Assembly (NCBI RefSeq): GCF_903915725.1
Contig: NZ_CAIWTY010000106.1
Span: 1 to 64,000 of the forward strand
Source of the DNA: an uncultured Rhodopila sp.
Lineage (GTDB): Bacteria > Pseudomonadota > Alphaproteobacteria > Acetobacterales > Acetobacteraceae
Direction: 5' to 3'
Length of the DNA: 64,000 bases
Below, piece after piece: positions 53,419-62,444 of this stretch. Every line of letters starts with the position of its first letter. Positions within the stretch are counted from its first letter, which is position 1. A program made the position numbers and the translations under genes. The notes under the pieces were generated by a model. That model ran no database searches and had not been told where the DNA came from. It was given only the letters and a program-made list of their open reading frames with translations.

Positions 53419-53610
53419 GCCGCCGGGTTTTGAAGCGGACGGCGCACGCGGACGAACCGGTGACCCGCCGCGCCAGGTGCTACGGCGTCGCCCGGGTTTG
53501 TCCCGCGCCGGCAGCCATTGCAGCGGCGGGCCCTCATGCGGACGGTATGTCAACCCATTGCTGAAGCGGTCGATCGGCGCGGCAGCCGGGTTTGCGCCAC
53601 GCTTGCCGCC

Positions 53611-54441
53611 TCAGCCGGATATACCCTCCGGGCCGCCTTGAGCCAGATGGAGGCTGGGCTTCAGGCCCGGTGCCGTGCCGATATAGATAATCTGCGAAGG
53701 TTCGATATCATCTCGAATGACTTCGCCTCTGCTATTATTGACTTTAACACGATAACGCCTACTTATATTCCAAATGAGTTGTGTTTCCTTCCAATAGGTC
53801 GCTTGCCAAGGATTGATGCTGCCCGGTCCCGGCAGCGATATCGCCATAGCTCCGTCGCCGTTTATATAGAACCAGAACTGTACCGGGTCTGCGGTCTGAT
53901 TGACCAGAACTATAATCTGATCGTGCAAACTGTTGTTCGGGTTCAGCTGCGGGCAAGGCAGCCCATAGAGAACCCGCGCCCCTACCGCATCATCGATGGC
54001 AAGTTCATTGAAAAGCAGCCTGCCAAAGTCAATTGTCGAGTGGGTGTCCTGCATGACGGCCTGGTCCGCATCGCTATGAGCGAGTCCGATCGCATGACCC
54101 AGTTCATGCATTGCCACAGATAAGAAGTCGGCGTAGTTTGGATCGAGCTTCGATGCCGTCCAGGCCCTATCCGTGTTGAATGTGATGGTAACCGGCGACC
54201 CGGAGATAGTTGTTTCTCCGGCCCACTCTTGTTTGGCGAGCTTGGCCCATTTCACGACCAGGTCCGGATTTGCCTCCACCTTTGTAAAATTCAGGCCGCA
54301 ATGCGGAGACCACGTGCTGCACGCGCTGGCGAAGCGAGTCTCTATATCCGATTGGTGCAAGCCAGGGCCGAAGTCGCGCGTGTCAACAAATTGGTAACCG
54401 ATATCGTTCTTGAAAAATTGCCGTTTCATGAACGCAGCCAT
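53611..54441 (-). CDS. Matrixin-like zinc metalloprotease
   Basis: Protein of 276 aa. The zinc motif HELGHAIGLAH is at residues 112-122 with Glu113 as base, and the Met-turn is near AVMQD (Met130): a metzincin, closest to matrixins. The N-terminal beta sheet begins FVDTRDFGPGLHQSDIE. A beta-rich C-terminal domain (about 168-260) has VNQTADPVQFWFYINGDG. The start ATG 54441 is fixed by a strong GGAGGG Shine-Dalgarno 6-7 nt upstream. No signal peptide is visible, odd for a matrixin. Base composition is more A/T-rich than the neighbours, suggesting transfer. Confidence 0.85.
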   Translation of the reverse strand: MAAFMKRQFFKNDIGYQFVDTRDFGPGLHQSDIETRFASACSTWSPHCGLNFTKVEANPDLVVKWAKLAKQEWAGETTISGSPVTITFNTDRAWTASKLDPNYADFLSVAMHELGHAIGLAHSDADQAVMQDTHSTIDFGRLLFNELAIDDAVGARVLYGLPCPQLNPNNSLHDQIIVLVNQTADPVQFWFYINGDGAMAISLPGPGSINPWQATYWKETQLIWNISRRYRVKVNNSRGEVIRDDIEPSQIIYIGTAPGLKPSLHLAQGGPEGISG

Positions 54442-55112
54442 GATACCCTCCTTTGTTAAAACATTAGCTGGATACTCGGAGTCTGGAGGCCGAGATCGAC
54501 GCTGAACTGCGCCTGCAGGTCGCCTTGCCGCTGTCCAGTTGCCTCGGCTCAGTCCGCCGGAATCGACAATTTCCCGGTTGGCCAAGCCGTCAGACGGAAG
54601 GCGGATACGATGATTTTCTCGAAATGGTATGCCGGCGGGCAAATATCGTGACACCGACCCGATCTCCCTAAACCGCAACGGTTTCGAGCACGATTCAGGT
54701 CACACGCGTAGAGGTGTCTGGTAATCACGACGCTTCAAATCGCCTTCCGCTTTTCGAATTTCCCCATTTGCTTGAGCGCCATTTGATGTACTGGCGTACG
54801 CTTGCATGCCACTGGATTTGTAGCAACCGCTATCCGCCGATTTTCCACAATATAGTTATTTTCTTTCGTCATATCACAGACCGTTGAAAAATTCCCGACG
54901 ACTGCTGCATGAACGGCAAAAGGCGACAGCGGATATGGAACGCTCGCTGCAAACGCCGGGTGTCAGGCCCATGCACCGTCCGGACTCGCCACGGTCCCGC
55001 GCGGGACGAAAATCATCGCGGGCTGGGGAGAGCAGGCTTTCGGCAAGCCGGAATAGCACAATGCGAATCGACAGCGGGCGGCTATCCGGCCTGGCCCGGC
55101 AAGAACGGGCGG
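54442..55112. other. Gene-free stretch of about 670 bp
   Basis: Holds the leader of the metalloprotease gene (AAAGGAGGGTATC just before its start) and an A/T-rich part near 54770-54890 that could hold promoters. A frame extends upstream of the protease to 54678 but lacks conservation and a ribosome site. No RNA gene or repeat family was recognised. Confidence 0.5.
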
Positions 55113-56405
55113 CTAGCCCTCCTCGATCCGGATCAGCGCCGGCTCCTCCATCACCGTCGGCAATCCGCCGATGCGATCCAGCGCCTCCCGCATCGCGCTT
55201 TCGCGGGTTTCGTGGGTCACCAGCACCACCGGCACCGCCTCACCGGGGCTGCGGCCGCGTTGCAGCATCGATTCCAGCGAAACGCCGATATCCCGCAGGA
55301 TCGCGGTCACATCAGCGATGACTCCGGGACGGTCAACCACCATCAGGCGCAAATAATACGCCCCGACATGGCTGCTCATCGGCACTGACGGCGCCTGGGA
55401 CAGCGACGCCGCCGCCGCACCCCAGACCGGCGTGAACCGGCCCCTGGCGATATCGATCAGGTCCGCCGCCACCGCGGAGGCCGTCGGCCCCGCCCCTGCC
55501 CCGCGGCCCTCCAGCATCACCCGGCCGACGAAATCGCCCTCCGCCACCACCGCATTGAACACCCCGTCCACCCGCGCGATCGGCGCCGTCTGAGGCACCA
55601 TGCACGGATGCACCCGCGTCTCGATCCCCGCCTCGGTCTGCCGGGCGATGCCCAGCAGCTTGATGCGATAGCCGAGCTCCGTCGCGAAAGCGATGTCCAG
55701 GGCGGAAATCCGCCTTATGCCCTCGACATGCACGTCTTCGAACGACACCGGGCGGCCGAACGCCAGGGCCGCCAGGATCGCCAGCTTATGCGCGGCATCC
55801 ACGCCGTCGATGTCGAAGCTCGGGTCCGCCTCGGCATAGCCAAGCTTCTGCGCGTCGGCCAGCACATCGGCGAATTCCCGGCCGCGCTCGCGCATCTGGG
55901 TCAGGATGTAGTTGCAGGTGCCGTTCAAAATGCCGGCGACGTTGCTGATCCGGTTGCCGGCCAGGCCCTCACGCAGCGCCTTGATCGCCGGGATGCCGCC
56001 GGCCACCGCGGCCTCGAACTTCAGGGTCACGCCGCGTTCCTCGGCGGAGCGAGCCAGTTCCGCGCCATGCACCGCCAGCAGCGCCTTGTTCGCAGTCACC
56101 AGCGGCTTGCCGGCGGCGATGGTGGCGTCCGCCAGGGCCCGCGCCGGGCCCTCGGAGCCGCCAATCAACTCCACCACGACGTCCACGCCGGGATCGCCCG
56201 CGAGCGCGACGGGATCGTCGTACCAGCGCAGCCCGGTCACCGCGATGCCGCGATCCTTCGAGCGGTCCCGCGCCGAGACCGCCGTCACCGCTATCGGCCG
56301 CCCGGCCCGCGCGGTCACGATCTCCGCGTTGTCGCGCAGCAACTTCAGCACGCCGCCGCCGACGGTCCCCAGACCGGCAATGCCGACCGATAGCGGCCGG
56401 GTCAT
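55113..56405 (-). CDS. hom: Homoserine dehydrogenase
   Basis: NAD(P)-dependent homoserine dehydrogenase of 430 aa, branch enzyme toward Thr, Met and Ile. The N-terminal Rossmann motif is VGIAGLGTVGGGVLKLL, the catalytic region includes NGTCNYILTQM and GYAEADPSFDIDGVDAAHKL, and a C-terminal ACT domain (about 345-420; YYLRLMVVDRPGVIADV) would bind a feedback effector. The start overlaps the aminotransferase stop by ATGA, so the genes are coupled. Confidence 0.96.
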   Translation of the reverse strand: MTRPLSVGIAGLGTVGGGVLKLLRDNAEIVTARAGRPIAVTAVSARDRSKDRGIAVTGLRWYDDPVALAGDPGVDVVVELIGGSEGPARALADATIAAGKPLVTANKALLAVHGAELARSAEERGVTLKFEAAVAGGIPAIKALREGLAGNRISNVAGILNGTCNYILTQMRERGREFADVLADAQKLGYAEADPSFDIDGVDAAHKLAILAALAFGRPVSFEDVHVEGIRRISALDIAFATELGYRIKLLGIARQTEAGIETRVHPCMVPQTAPIARVDGVFNAVVAEGDFVGRVMLEGRGAGAGPTASAVAADLIDIARGRFTPVWGAAAASLSQAPSVPMSSHVGAYYLRLMVVDRPGVIADVTAILRDIGVSLESMLQRGRSPGEAVPVVLVTHETRESAMREALDRIGGLPTVMEEPALIRIEEG

Positions 56406-57634
56406 GGAACGGCCGTTTCAGGCAGAGCCGGTTCGGCGACGTTCGACCCGGTCTGCAGGAAGCCGCGGATGTTGCGGATCGCCTGGCGCAGGCGGTGGGT
56501 GTTTTCCACCAGCGCGATACGAACGAATCCTTCGCCGTATTCGCCGAAGCCGAGACCGGGCGCGACCGCGACCTTCGCCCGATCCAGCAGCAGTTTGGAA
56601 AATTCGACGCTGCCCAGGTGGGCGTATTGCGGCGGAATCGGCGCCCAGGCGAACATCGAGCCTTCCGGACTCGGCATGTCCCAGCCGGCCGAAACCAGCC
56701 CCTTGATCAGCACGTCGCGGCGTTCTTTGTACAGCGCACGAACCTGATCGACGCAATCCTGCGGCCCGGTCAGCGCCGTCGCCGCCGCCACCTGTATCGG
56801 CGTGAAGGCGCCGTAATCCAGGTACGACTTCATCCGGGTCAGCGAGTTGATCAGCCGCTGGTTGCCGGCCGCGAAGCCCATCCGCCAGCCGGGCATTGAG
56901 TAGGTCTTGGACAGGCTGGTGAACTCCACCGCGATGTCCTTGGCGCCGGGCACCTGCAGGATCGACGGTGGAATCTTGTCGCCGAAATAAATTTCTGCGT
57001 ACGCGAGATCGGACATGATCCAGATCTCATGCTTGCGGGCGAAGGCGACGATCTCCTTGTAGAAATCCAGGTCCGCCAGATAGGCCGTCGGATTGGAGGG
57101 AAAGTTGACGATCAGCGCCGTCGGCTTCGGCACGGAATGCCGCACCGCGCGATCCAGCGCCCGCAGCATGTCCTCGCCGGGGAAAGCCGGGATGCTGCGC
57201 ACCGCGGCACCCGCAATGATGAAGCCGAACTGGTGGATCGGATAGGACGGGTTCGGCACCAGGATGGTGTCGCCCGGGCTGGTGATCGCCGAGGCCAGGT
57301 TCGCCAGCCCCTCTTTCGAGCCGAGCGTGGCGACCACCTCGGTTTCCGGGTCCAGCCCGACATCGAAGCGCCGCTGGTAGTAGGCGGCCAGCGCCCGGCG
57401 CAACCCGGGTATGCCCTTGCTGACCGAATACCGGTGCGAGCGCGGATCCTGCACGGTCTCTATCAGCTTGGCGACAATGTGCGGCGGGGTCGGGCTGTCG
57501 GGATTGCCCATGCCCAGGTCGATAATGTCCTCCCCGGCGCCGCGCGCCTTCGCCTTGGCCTTGTTCACCTCGGCGAAGACGTAGGGCGGCAGACGGCGGA
57601 TGCGATGAAATTCGCCGGAGGAATCGCTACTCAT
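56402..57634 (-). CDS. Class I/II aminotransferase (AlaC/LL-DAP aminotransferase-like)
   Basis: PLP aminotransferase of 410 aa from MSSDSSGEFHRIRRL (ATG 57634, with GGGAGG upstream). The PLP lysine is in SLSKTYSMPGWRMGFA; GMGNPDSPTPPHIV, NFPSNPTA and SDLAYAEIYF fit the AlaC / LL-diaminopimelate aminotransferase group. In alphaproteobacteria this gene regularly precedes hom, as here with a 4-bp overlap, which suggests a role in Ala, Met or Thr-family amino-acid metabolism. The true amino donor is not readable. Confidence 0.88.
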   Translation of the reverse strand: MSSDSSGEFHRIRRLPPYVFAEVNKAKAKARGAGEDIIDLGMGNPDSPTPPHIVAKLIETVQDPRSHRYSVSKGIPGLRRALAAYYQRRFDVGLDPETEVVATLGSKEGLANLASAITSPGDTILVPNPSYPIHQFGFIIAGAAVRSIPAFPGEDMLRALDRAVRHSVPKPTALIVNFPSNPTAYLADLDFYKEIVAFARKHEIWIMSDLAYAEIYFGDKIPPSILQVPGAKDIAVEFTSLSKTYSMPGWRMGFAAGNQRLINSLTRMKSYLDYGAFTPIQVAAATALTGPQDCVDQVRALYKERRDVLIKGLVSAGWDMPSPEGSMFAWAPIPPQYAHLGSVEFSKLLLDRAKVAVAPGLGFGEYGEGFVRIALVENTHRLRQAIRNIRGFLQTGSNVAEPALPETAVP

Positions 57635-57662
57635 GACAGGCCTTTCGGGAGGTAACAAAAAC

Positions 57663-58664
57663 TTATTGTAGCAAGCGGAGCGAGGCGCCGCGACCGGAAG
57701 CTTCGGCGTTAACGCGGACTGCATCGGCCGGGACGCCGTCAGCTTTCAGGGCATCGGCGATGGCATTGGCGCGAGCGAGTCCGGTGCCCAGCGCCGCCGA
57801 CTGCGCCGACGGATCGCTGGAGGTCGAGTCGCCATAGCCGGTGACGACGATGACCCCTTTGCCGCGGCTGGCGGCGAAGGATTTCACCTCGTCGGCAGCC
57901 GGCGGGGACAGAGCCGCCGAACCCTCGACGAACACGATGGATGCCGAGGAAATGCCGGGGGTTGCCGGCGGCATCGGCGGCGGCACGACCGCCGCCACGG
58001 GCGGCGGCGGCGCATCCAGCGCACGTGGGGGCGGTGCGGCGGGCAGTTCCGGCGGCGCCGCGGCGGCTGCTTGCGGAGCCGATGCCGGGGCTTCCAGCGC
58101 CGCGCTTTGCACCGGTTTGCGCGGGGCGGGAGCGGGTGCAGATGGCGGCGCAGGCGGGGCAGCGGCGGCTGGCAGCGACGCGCTCGCCACCGGGGGCTCG
58201 GCCGGAGCGATCGGTGCCGCCGAGGCCACAGGCGGCGGTGCGGCGGAAGCCGGCGGTGGCGGAGGTGCAGTGCCGACCCCAAACAGCCCCGGCGACGCCC
58301 CGGGTGATGACGGATCGGCCAAAGGCGCCGCCTGCGCCGCGTGCTGCGCATTGGCCCTATCGGCGATCAGCGAATCGGTCAGCTTCTTCAGCGCGTCGGC
58401 GTCTGGCGGCGCCGGCCTGGCCGGCACCGTCCCGACATTCGGATACGGCGCGTCGGCACCCGGCGGCGGCGGACGCTCCTCGGCAATCTTGCCGCCTTCC
58501 GAACGGTGCCACCAGTTCACCGGGTTCATCGAGCTGGTCGAGGAACATCCGGCCAACAGGCAGACGGCGCCGACCGCCATTGCGGTTTGCAGTCCGTAAA
58601 GATACCCGGCTTGAACCGGTTTTGTCGCGCCTTTAGGTTGCACGCGCTCTACACTCAACGCCAT
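57663..58664 (-). CDS. OmpA-family lipoprotein with long Pro/Ala linker
   Basis: Protein of 333 aa. A late signal segment ends in LLAGC (about 36-40), so lipidation is likely, perhaps from a shorter start. Residues about 60-235 are a Pro/Ala-rich linker with many PPP and PAPAPA stretches, suitable for spanning the periplasm. The C-terminal OmpA-like domain (about 240-333; ASIVFVEGSAALSPPAADEV, VTGYGDSTSSDPSAQSAA, GLARANAIADALKADG) would contact peptidoglycan. It ends 28 bp before the aminotransferase start on the same strand. Confidence 0.82.
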   Translation of the reverse strand: MALSVERVQPKGATKPVQAGYLYGLQTAMAVGAVCLLAGCSSTSSMNPVNWWHRSEGGKIAEERPPPPGADAPYPNVGTVPARPAPPDADALKKLTDSLIADRANAQHAAQAAPLADPSSPGASPGLFGVGTAPPPPPASAAPPPVASAAPIAPAEPPVASASLPAAAAPPAPPSAPAPAPRKPVQSAALEAPASAPQAAAAAPPELPAAPPPRALDAPPPPVAAVVPPPMPPATPGISSASIVFVEGSAALSPPAADEVKSFAASRGKGVIVVTGYGDSTSSDPSAQSAALGTGLARANAIADALKADGVPADAVRVNAEASGRGASLRLLQ

Positions 58665-58733
58665 ATGTGGGGTCCGCTCTCGCTACGCGCGGACTGTGTA
58701 GCTGCTGATGTCGCCGACGCAAAGGATGTCTAA

Positions 58734-60578
58734 ATGGCTGCCAACGATAAGACGAAGGAAACGCCCCTCGCCGTGAAGACGCCCACCGGGGTTGCCGCCC
58801 CGGACATGCCCGCCTTCAAGATCCCCGACCCCGCGTTCGTCGGCCGCTCGATGGCCGATATCGCCGAACGGTCACAGCGGCTGGTGGCGGAATGGCTCAA
58901 GCGCCAGCCGACGGAGGAGCATACCGCGGACCCGCTGAACATCGGCCGCGCGTTCATGGAGATGACGGCGCGGCTGATCGCGAACCCCGGGCGGCTGATG
59001 CAGGCGCAGCTCGGCTTCTGGCAGGATTACGTGACGCTCTGGCAGAACACCACGCGGCGGATCATGGGCATCGAGTCGGAGCCGGTGATCGACGCCTCCG
59101 GCGACCGCCGCTTCAAGGACGATGCCTGGAAGGAAAACGAGGTCTTCGATTTCATCAAGCAGTCCTACCTGCTGTCGGCGCGCTACGTGCATGACGTGGT
59201 GACGCATGTTGACGGGCTGGACAGCCACACGGCGCAGAAGGTGGATTTCTACTCGCGCCAGTTCATGGATGCGATGAGCCCGACCAACTTCCTGATGACC
59301 AACCCGGAGGTGCTGCGCAAGACGGCCGAGACCGGCGGGGAGAATCTGCTGAAGGGGCTGAACAACCTGCTCGGCGACCTGGAGCGCGGCAAGGGCCAGT
59401 TGCGCATCAAGATGACCGATACGGATGCGTTCAAACTGGGCGGCAATATCGGGGTGACGCCGGGCAAGGTGGTGTTCCAGAACGACCTGATGCAGTTGCT
59501 GCAGTACACGCCGACGACCGAGAAGGTGCTGAAGCGGCCGCTGCTGATCGTGCCGCCCTGGATCAACAAGTTCTACATTCTCGATCTGCGGCCGAAAAAC
59601 AGTTTCATTCGTTGGGCGGTGTCGCAGGGGCATACGGTGTTCGTGATCTCCTGGGTCAACCCGGATGAGACGATGGCCGAGCGCGGGTTTGAGGATTACC
59701 TGAAAGAGGGTTTCCTCGCCGCGCTGGACGCGATCGAGCAGGCGACCGGGGAGCGGGAGGTGAACGCCATCGGCTATTGCCTGGGCGGCACCCTGACGGC
59801 GTGCAGCCTGGCGTATATGGCGGAGAAGAACGACAACCGGGTGAAGACGGCGACGTTCTTCGTGACGATGCTGGACTTCCAGGAGGCCGGCGAACTGGGC
59901 GTGTTCATCGATGAGGAGCAGTTGCGGGCGCTGGAGGAAAAGATGGCCAGGCGCGGCTATCTCGAGGGCAGCGAGATGGCGACGACGTTCAACATGCTGC
60001 GGGCCAATGATTTGATCTGGTCGTTTGTGGTGAATAACTATCTGATGGGGAATGATCCGTTCCCGTTTGATTTGCTGTACTGGAACGCGGATTCGACGCG
60101 GATGCCGGCGAAGATGCACAGCTTCTATTTGCGCAAGATGTACCAGGAGAATTTGCTGAAGGAGCCGGGAGCGATCGAGCTGGACGGGGTGGGGATCGAT
60201 CTGGGCAAGATTGTGACCCCGGCGTATTTTCTCTCGACCCGGGAGGATCATATCGCGCCATGGAAATCGACGTACCGGGGGACTCAGTTGCTGGGCGGGC
60301 CGAAGCGATTCGTGCTGGCGGCGTCGGGGCATATCGCGGGCGTGGTCAATCCGCCGGAGGGCGGGAAATACGGGCATTGGATCAGCAAGGAACTGCCGGC
60401 CGATGCGGATGCCTGGCTGGCGGGCGCGACCGAGATGGCGGGATCGTGGTGGCCGGATTGGCAGCGTTGGATTCTGTCGTACGGCAAGGCGCAGGTGGCG
60501 GCCCGGGTGCCGGGGGACGGGAAGCTGGCGGTGCTCGAGGATGCGCCGGGGAGCTATGTGCAGGTGCGGCTGACGTAG
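58734..60578 (+). CDS. phaC: Class I poly(3-hydroxyalkanoate) synthase
   Basis: PHA synthase of 614 aa, which polymerises (R)-3-hydroxyacyl-CoA on granule surfaces. The lipase-like box is GYCLGGTL with Cys349 as nucleophile; the other triad members are Asp505 in TREDHIAPW and His533 in GHIAGVVNPP. The N-terminal PhaC_N domain (about 95-270; FMEMTARLIANPGRLMQAQL, WKENEVFDFIKQSYLLSARY) is complete. Length is typical of class I. No phaA, phaB, phasin or depolymerase gene is next to it in this window. Confidence 0.96.
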   Translation: MAANDKTKETPLAVKTPTGVAAPDMPAFKIPDPAFVGRSMADIAERSQRLVAEWLKRQPTEEHTADPLNIGRAFMEMTARLIANPGRLMQAQLGFWQDYVTLWQNTTRRIMGIESEPVIDASGDRRFKDDAWKENEVFDFIKQSYLLSARYVHDVVTHVDGLDSHTAQKVDFYSRQFMDAMSPTNFLMTNPEVLRKTAETGGENLLKGLNNLLGDLERGKGQLRIKMTDTDAFKLGGNIGVTPGKVVFQNDLMQLLQYTPTTEKVLKRPLLIVPPWINKFYILDLRPKNSFIRWAVSQGHTVFVISWVNPDETMAERGFEDYLKEGFLAALDAIEQATGEREVNAIGYCLGGTLTACSLAYMAEKNDNRVKTATFFVTMLDFQEAGELGVFIDEEQLRALEEKMARRGYLEGSEMATTFNMLRANDLIWSFVVNNYLMGNDPFPFDLLYWNADSTRMPAKMHSFYLRKMYQENLLKEPGAIELDGVGIDLGKIVTPAYFLSTREDHIAPWKSTYRGTQLLGGPKRFVLAASGHIAGVVNPPEGGKYGHWISKELPADADAWLAGATEMAGSWWPDWQRWILSYGKAQVAARVPGDGKLAVLEDAPGSYVQVRLT

Positions 60579-60656
60579 GGCATCAGGTTTAGCCGCGCCG
60601 CGTGGTTTTCGGTGCCGGTGGCCCGTTATCGAGGTTGCGGAAGCGAGGAGGCGAGA

Positions 60657-60869
60657 ATGTCGCGCGTGGAGGTGGTGGCCGATCCGGAGGTGATGAGCGG
60701 TGATCCGTGCATCGCGGGCACGCGGGTCCTGGCGGAAACCATTGTCGTCAATCTGCGGGCCGGCTATCCGATCGACAGTATTTTCCAGGCTTATCCGACC
60801 CTCCCGGAGGGAGCGATCGAGGCGGCTATCCGTTGGGCTGAAGCCGCAGGGATTGATTGGCGGCATTGA
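60657..60869 (+). CDS. DUF433 antitoxin-like protein
   Basis: Protein of 70 aa from MSRVEVVADPEVMSGDP (ATG 60657). The DUF433 pattern is clear: DPCIAGTRVLAETIVVNLRA, a GYPIDSIFQAYP segment and EGAIEAAIRWA. Such proteins are winged-helix DNA-binding antitoxins. Its stop shares one base with the next start (TGATG), the classic coupling of toxin-antitoxin pairs. Confidence 0.88.
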   Translation: MSRVEVVADPEVMSGDPCIAGTRVLAETIVVNLRAGYPIDSIFQAYPTLPEGAIEAAIRWAEAAGIDWRH

Positions 60870-61312
60870 TGGACGGGAACGCGAGGTTCCTGATCGATGA
60901 GTGCCTCTCACCGTCGTTGACGGATATCGCCAAGGGCGAGTTCGGGATGTATGCCACTTACGTGCCGTGGTTGGGCACACCTCCCCGTGGCGAGCCATCC
61001 TGGAAGGACCCTGATATCGTTGACCGGATCGCAGAAGCGGACTTCGTGTTCGTGACCAACAATCGGCGTGATTTCGTTGGAAAGTATTACCCACGCCGTC
61101 TGGAAATCCATAACGGGCTCATCATCATTTTGCAGCGGGCGAACCTTGATCAGGAGAAGGCGATGTTTCGCGCGGCTATGAATTTCATTGCGAGTATGAC
61201 GGATACCGTCAATAAACTGGTCGAAGTAAACTCGAACCTGGATGTCTCAGTCGCAGACTGGCCAAATTCCGGGAACCCGAACCCATGGAGCGACCCGTTC
61301 AAACCCGGATGA
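60869..61312 (+). CDS. DUF5615 PIN-like toxin
   Basis: Protein of 147 aa from MDGNARFLIDECLSPSL. It has the PIN-like acid near the start (LIDECLSPSL) and FVFVTNNRRDFVGKYY, where the family usually has TNDxDF; here Asn replaces the Asp. The C-terminal part (about 90-147) is extended beyond the 110-aa norm. With the DUF433 gene it makes a type II toxin-antitoxin module; RNase activity is inferred from the family. A longer start at 60857 overlaps the antitoxin and is less likely. Confidence 0.85.
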   Translation: MDGNARFLIDECLSPSLTDIAKGEFGMYATYVPWLGTPPRGEPSWKDPDIVDRIAEADFVFVTNNRRDFVGKYYPRRLEIHNGLIIILQRANLDQEKAMFRAAMNFIASMTDTVNKLVEVNSNLDVSVADWPNSGNPNPWSDPFKPG

Positions 61313-61342
61313 GGCGCGGCGGCGGATGAAGGAGATGCCGGC

Positions 61343-61522
61343 ATGACCGAATTAAACCCTCATTGGGGCACCACCCTGGATGAATTCCTTGCCGAGGGTG
61401 GCATCCTTGAAGACGTTACTGCCGAGGCAGTGGCACGCGTGCTCGCCTGCCAACTGAGCCAGACGAAGGAGCCGCACGGCATCGCTAGAGTAAATTTGCC
61501 AGACAGGAACGATGCTAAATAG
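61343..61522 (+). pseudogene. Truncated XRE/HigA-like regulator
   Basis: A frame of 59 codons from ATG 61343: MTELNPHWGTTLDEFLAEGG, ILEDVTAEAVARVLACQLSQ, then a tail without similarity. The N-terminal part matches the start of about 95-aa XRE-type regulators (HPGxxLxDFLxEEGIxEEVTAxAxxRVxAWQL), whose helix-turn-helix comes later and is missing. In another frame the next bases read SKFARQERC before a stop, suggesting a frameshift at about 61490. It begins 30 bp after the toxin stop. Confidence 0.65.
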
Positions 61523-61540
61523 CAAGTACCGCTGCCCCGA

Positions 61541-62329
61541 TTACGGCGAGATGAACGACCCCACCAGTTGGAGCACGGCCGCCCGCACTGCATCCCGTTG
61601 GTTCCAAAAATCCATACTCAATGAATAATCCACCTCCAGGTGCAAACCGGACATCATGATAAACTCGCACCCCGGACTTGGATCGTTCGGGTGGCACTGC
61701 ACAAACTCGATTGCCTCTCCACGGGCGTCCGTCTTCACGTAGAGTCTGGAAACCTCCTGCGGCTTCCATTTCAATTTAGTTTGCTCGTAGGATTCGTTGT
61801 AGTCCGGGGGCGTCTCCAGTCGGGTATAAGCCACCAACGGGTCAGCGATCGTTTCCCTGGCGATGCCGTCATGGAGCTCGCGGACCAACGAAACAACCGG
61901 AGTATTGCTGACTAGCTTTACGCTCAACAACATATATCCGTCGCACCATCCCCAGCAAGTGCGCGCGCGAGGCGGGAAGGCTCGCATCTCGGGATAGCGG
62001 ACCGACAAATTAATGCCCCATACCTCGCTTGGCGCGCTGCTCGTGTGTGCAAAGAAGCCGTCCGGGATATACATCACAACAGGCGCCAGTGGAGCTCGCT
62101 GTTTATTGATGCTGCCTGCGTAGTCGCGCAAAACAACAATTTGCCGTCCCGTCATTTGGGGTATCGAGAGACCCGGCGTTGGCTCGGGCGCAAACCGTTC
62201 AGGTTCTATAGGGAAGTTGCGGAGTATCGGATCCGGGGAGCCTGGAATCTGGGCAAAAGCACCACTGGTTGCGAGCGCGCTCATTAGGCCCACAACCAGC
62301 GCTTCGCTGATTGTTGGGACGCGCTCCAT
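61541..62329 (-). CDS. Exported protein of unknown function
   Basis: Protein of about 262 aa from MERVPTISEALVVGLMSALA with a signal peptide ending near SGAFAQ. Features: a Pro-rich start after the signal, ARTCWGWCDGYMLLSVKLV with two close Cys, and a C-terminal segment HPNDPSPGCEFIMMSGLHLE with VDYSLSMDFWNQRDAVRAAV. The C-terminus recalls a widespread, unnamed family of small periplasmic proteins that end in a Cys/His segment and a final helix. I cannot name a function. A longer frame to 62362 has an Arg/Asp start without support. Confidence 0.6.
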   Translation of the reverse strand: MERVPTISEALVVGLMSALATSGAFAQIPGSPDPILRNFPIEPERFAPEPTPGLSIPQMTGRQIVVLRDYAGSINKQRAPLAPVVMYIPDGFFAHTSSAPSEVWGINLSVRYPEMRAFPPRARTCWGWCDGYMLLSVKLVSNTPVVSLVRELHDGIARETIADPLVAYTRLETPPDYNESYEQTKLKWKPQEVSRLYVKTDARGEAIEFVQCHPNDPSPGCEFIMMSGLHLEVDYSLSMDFWNQRDAVRAAVLQLVGSFISP

Positions 62330-62444
62330 TCTATGCTGTAGCCTGTCCTGATCGCGCGCCATTGGAAGTTCTCATTACGGTACTTGGGTTCATCTCTCAT
62401 CCCTGACCAACGAGCGATCCAGTTGCCCGGGAACTCAGCCCGCC

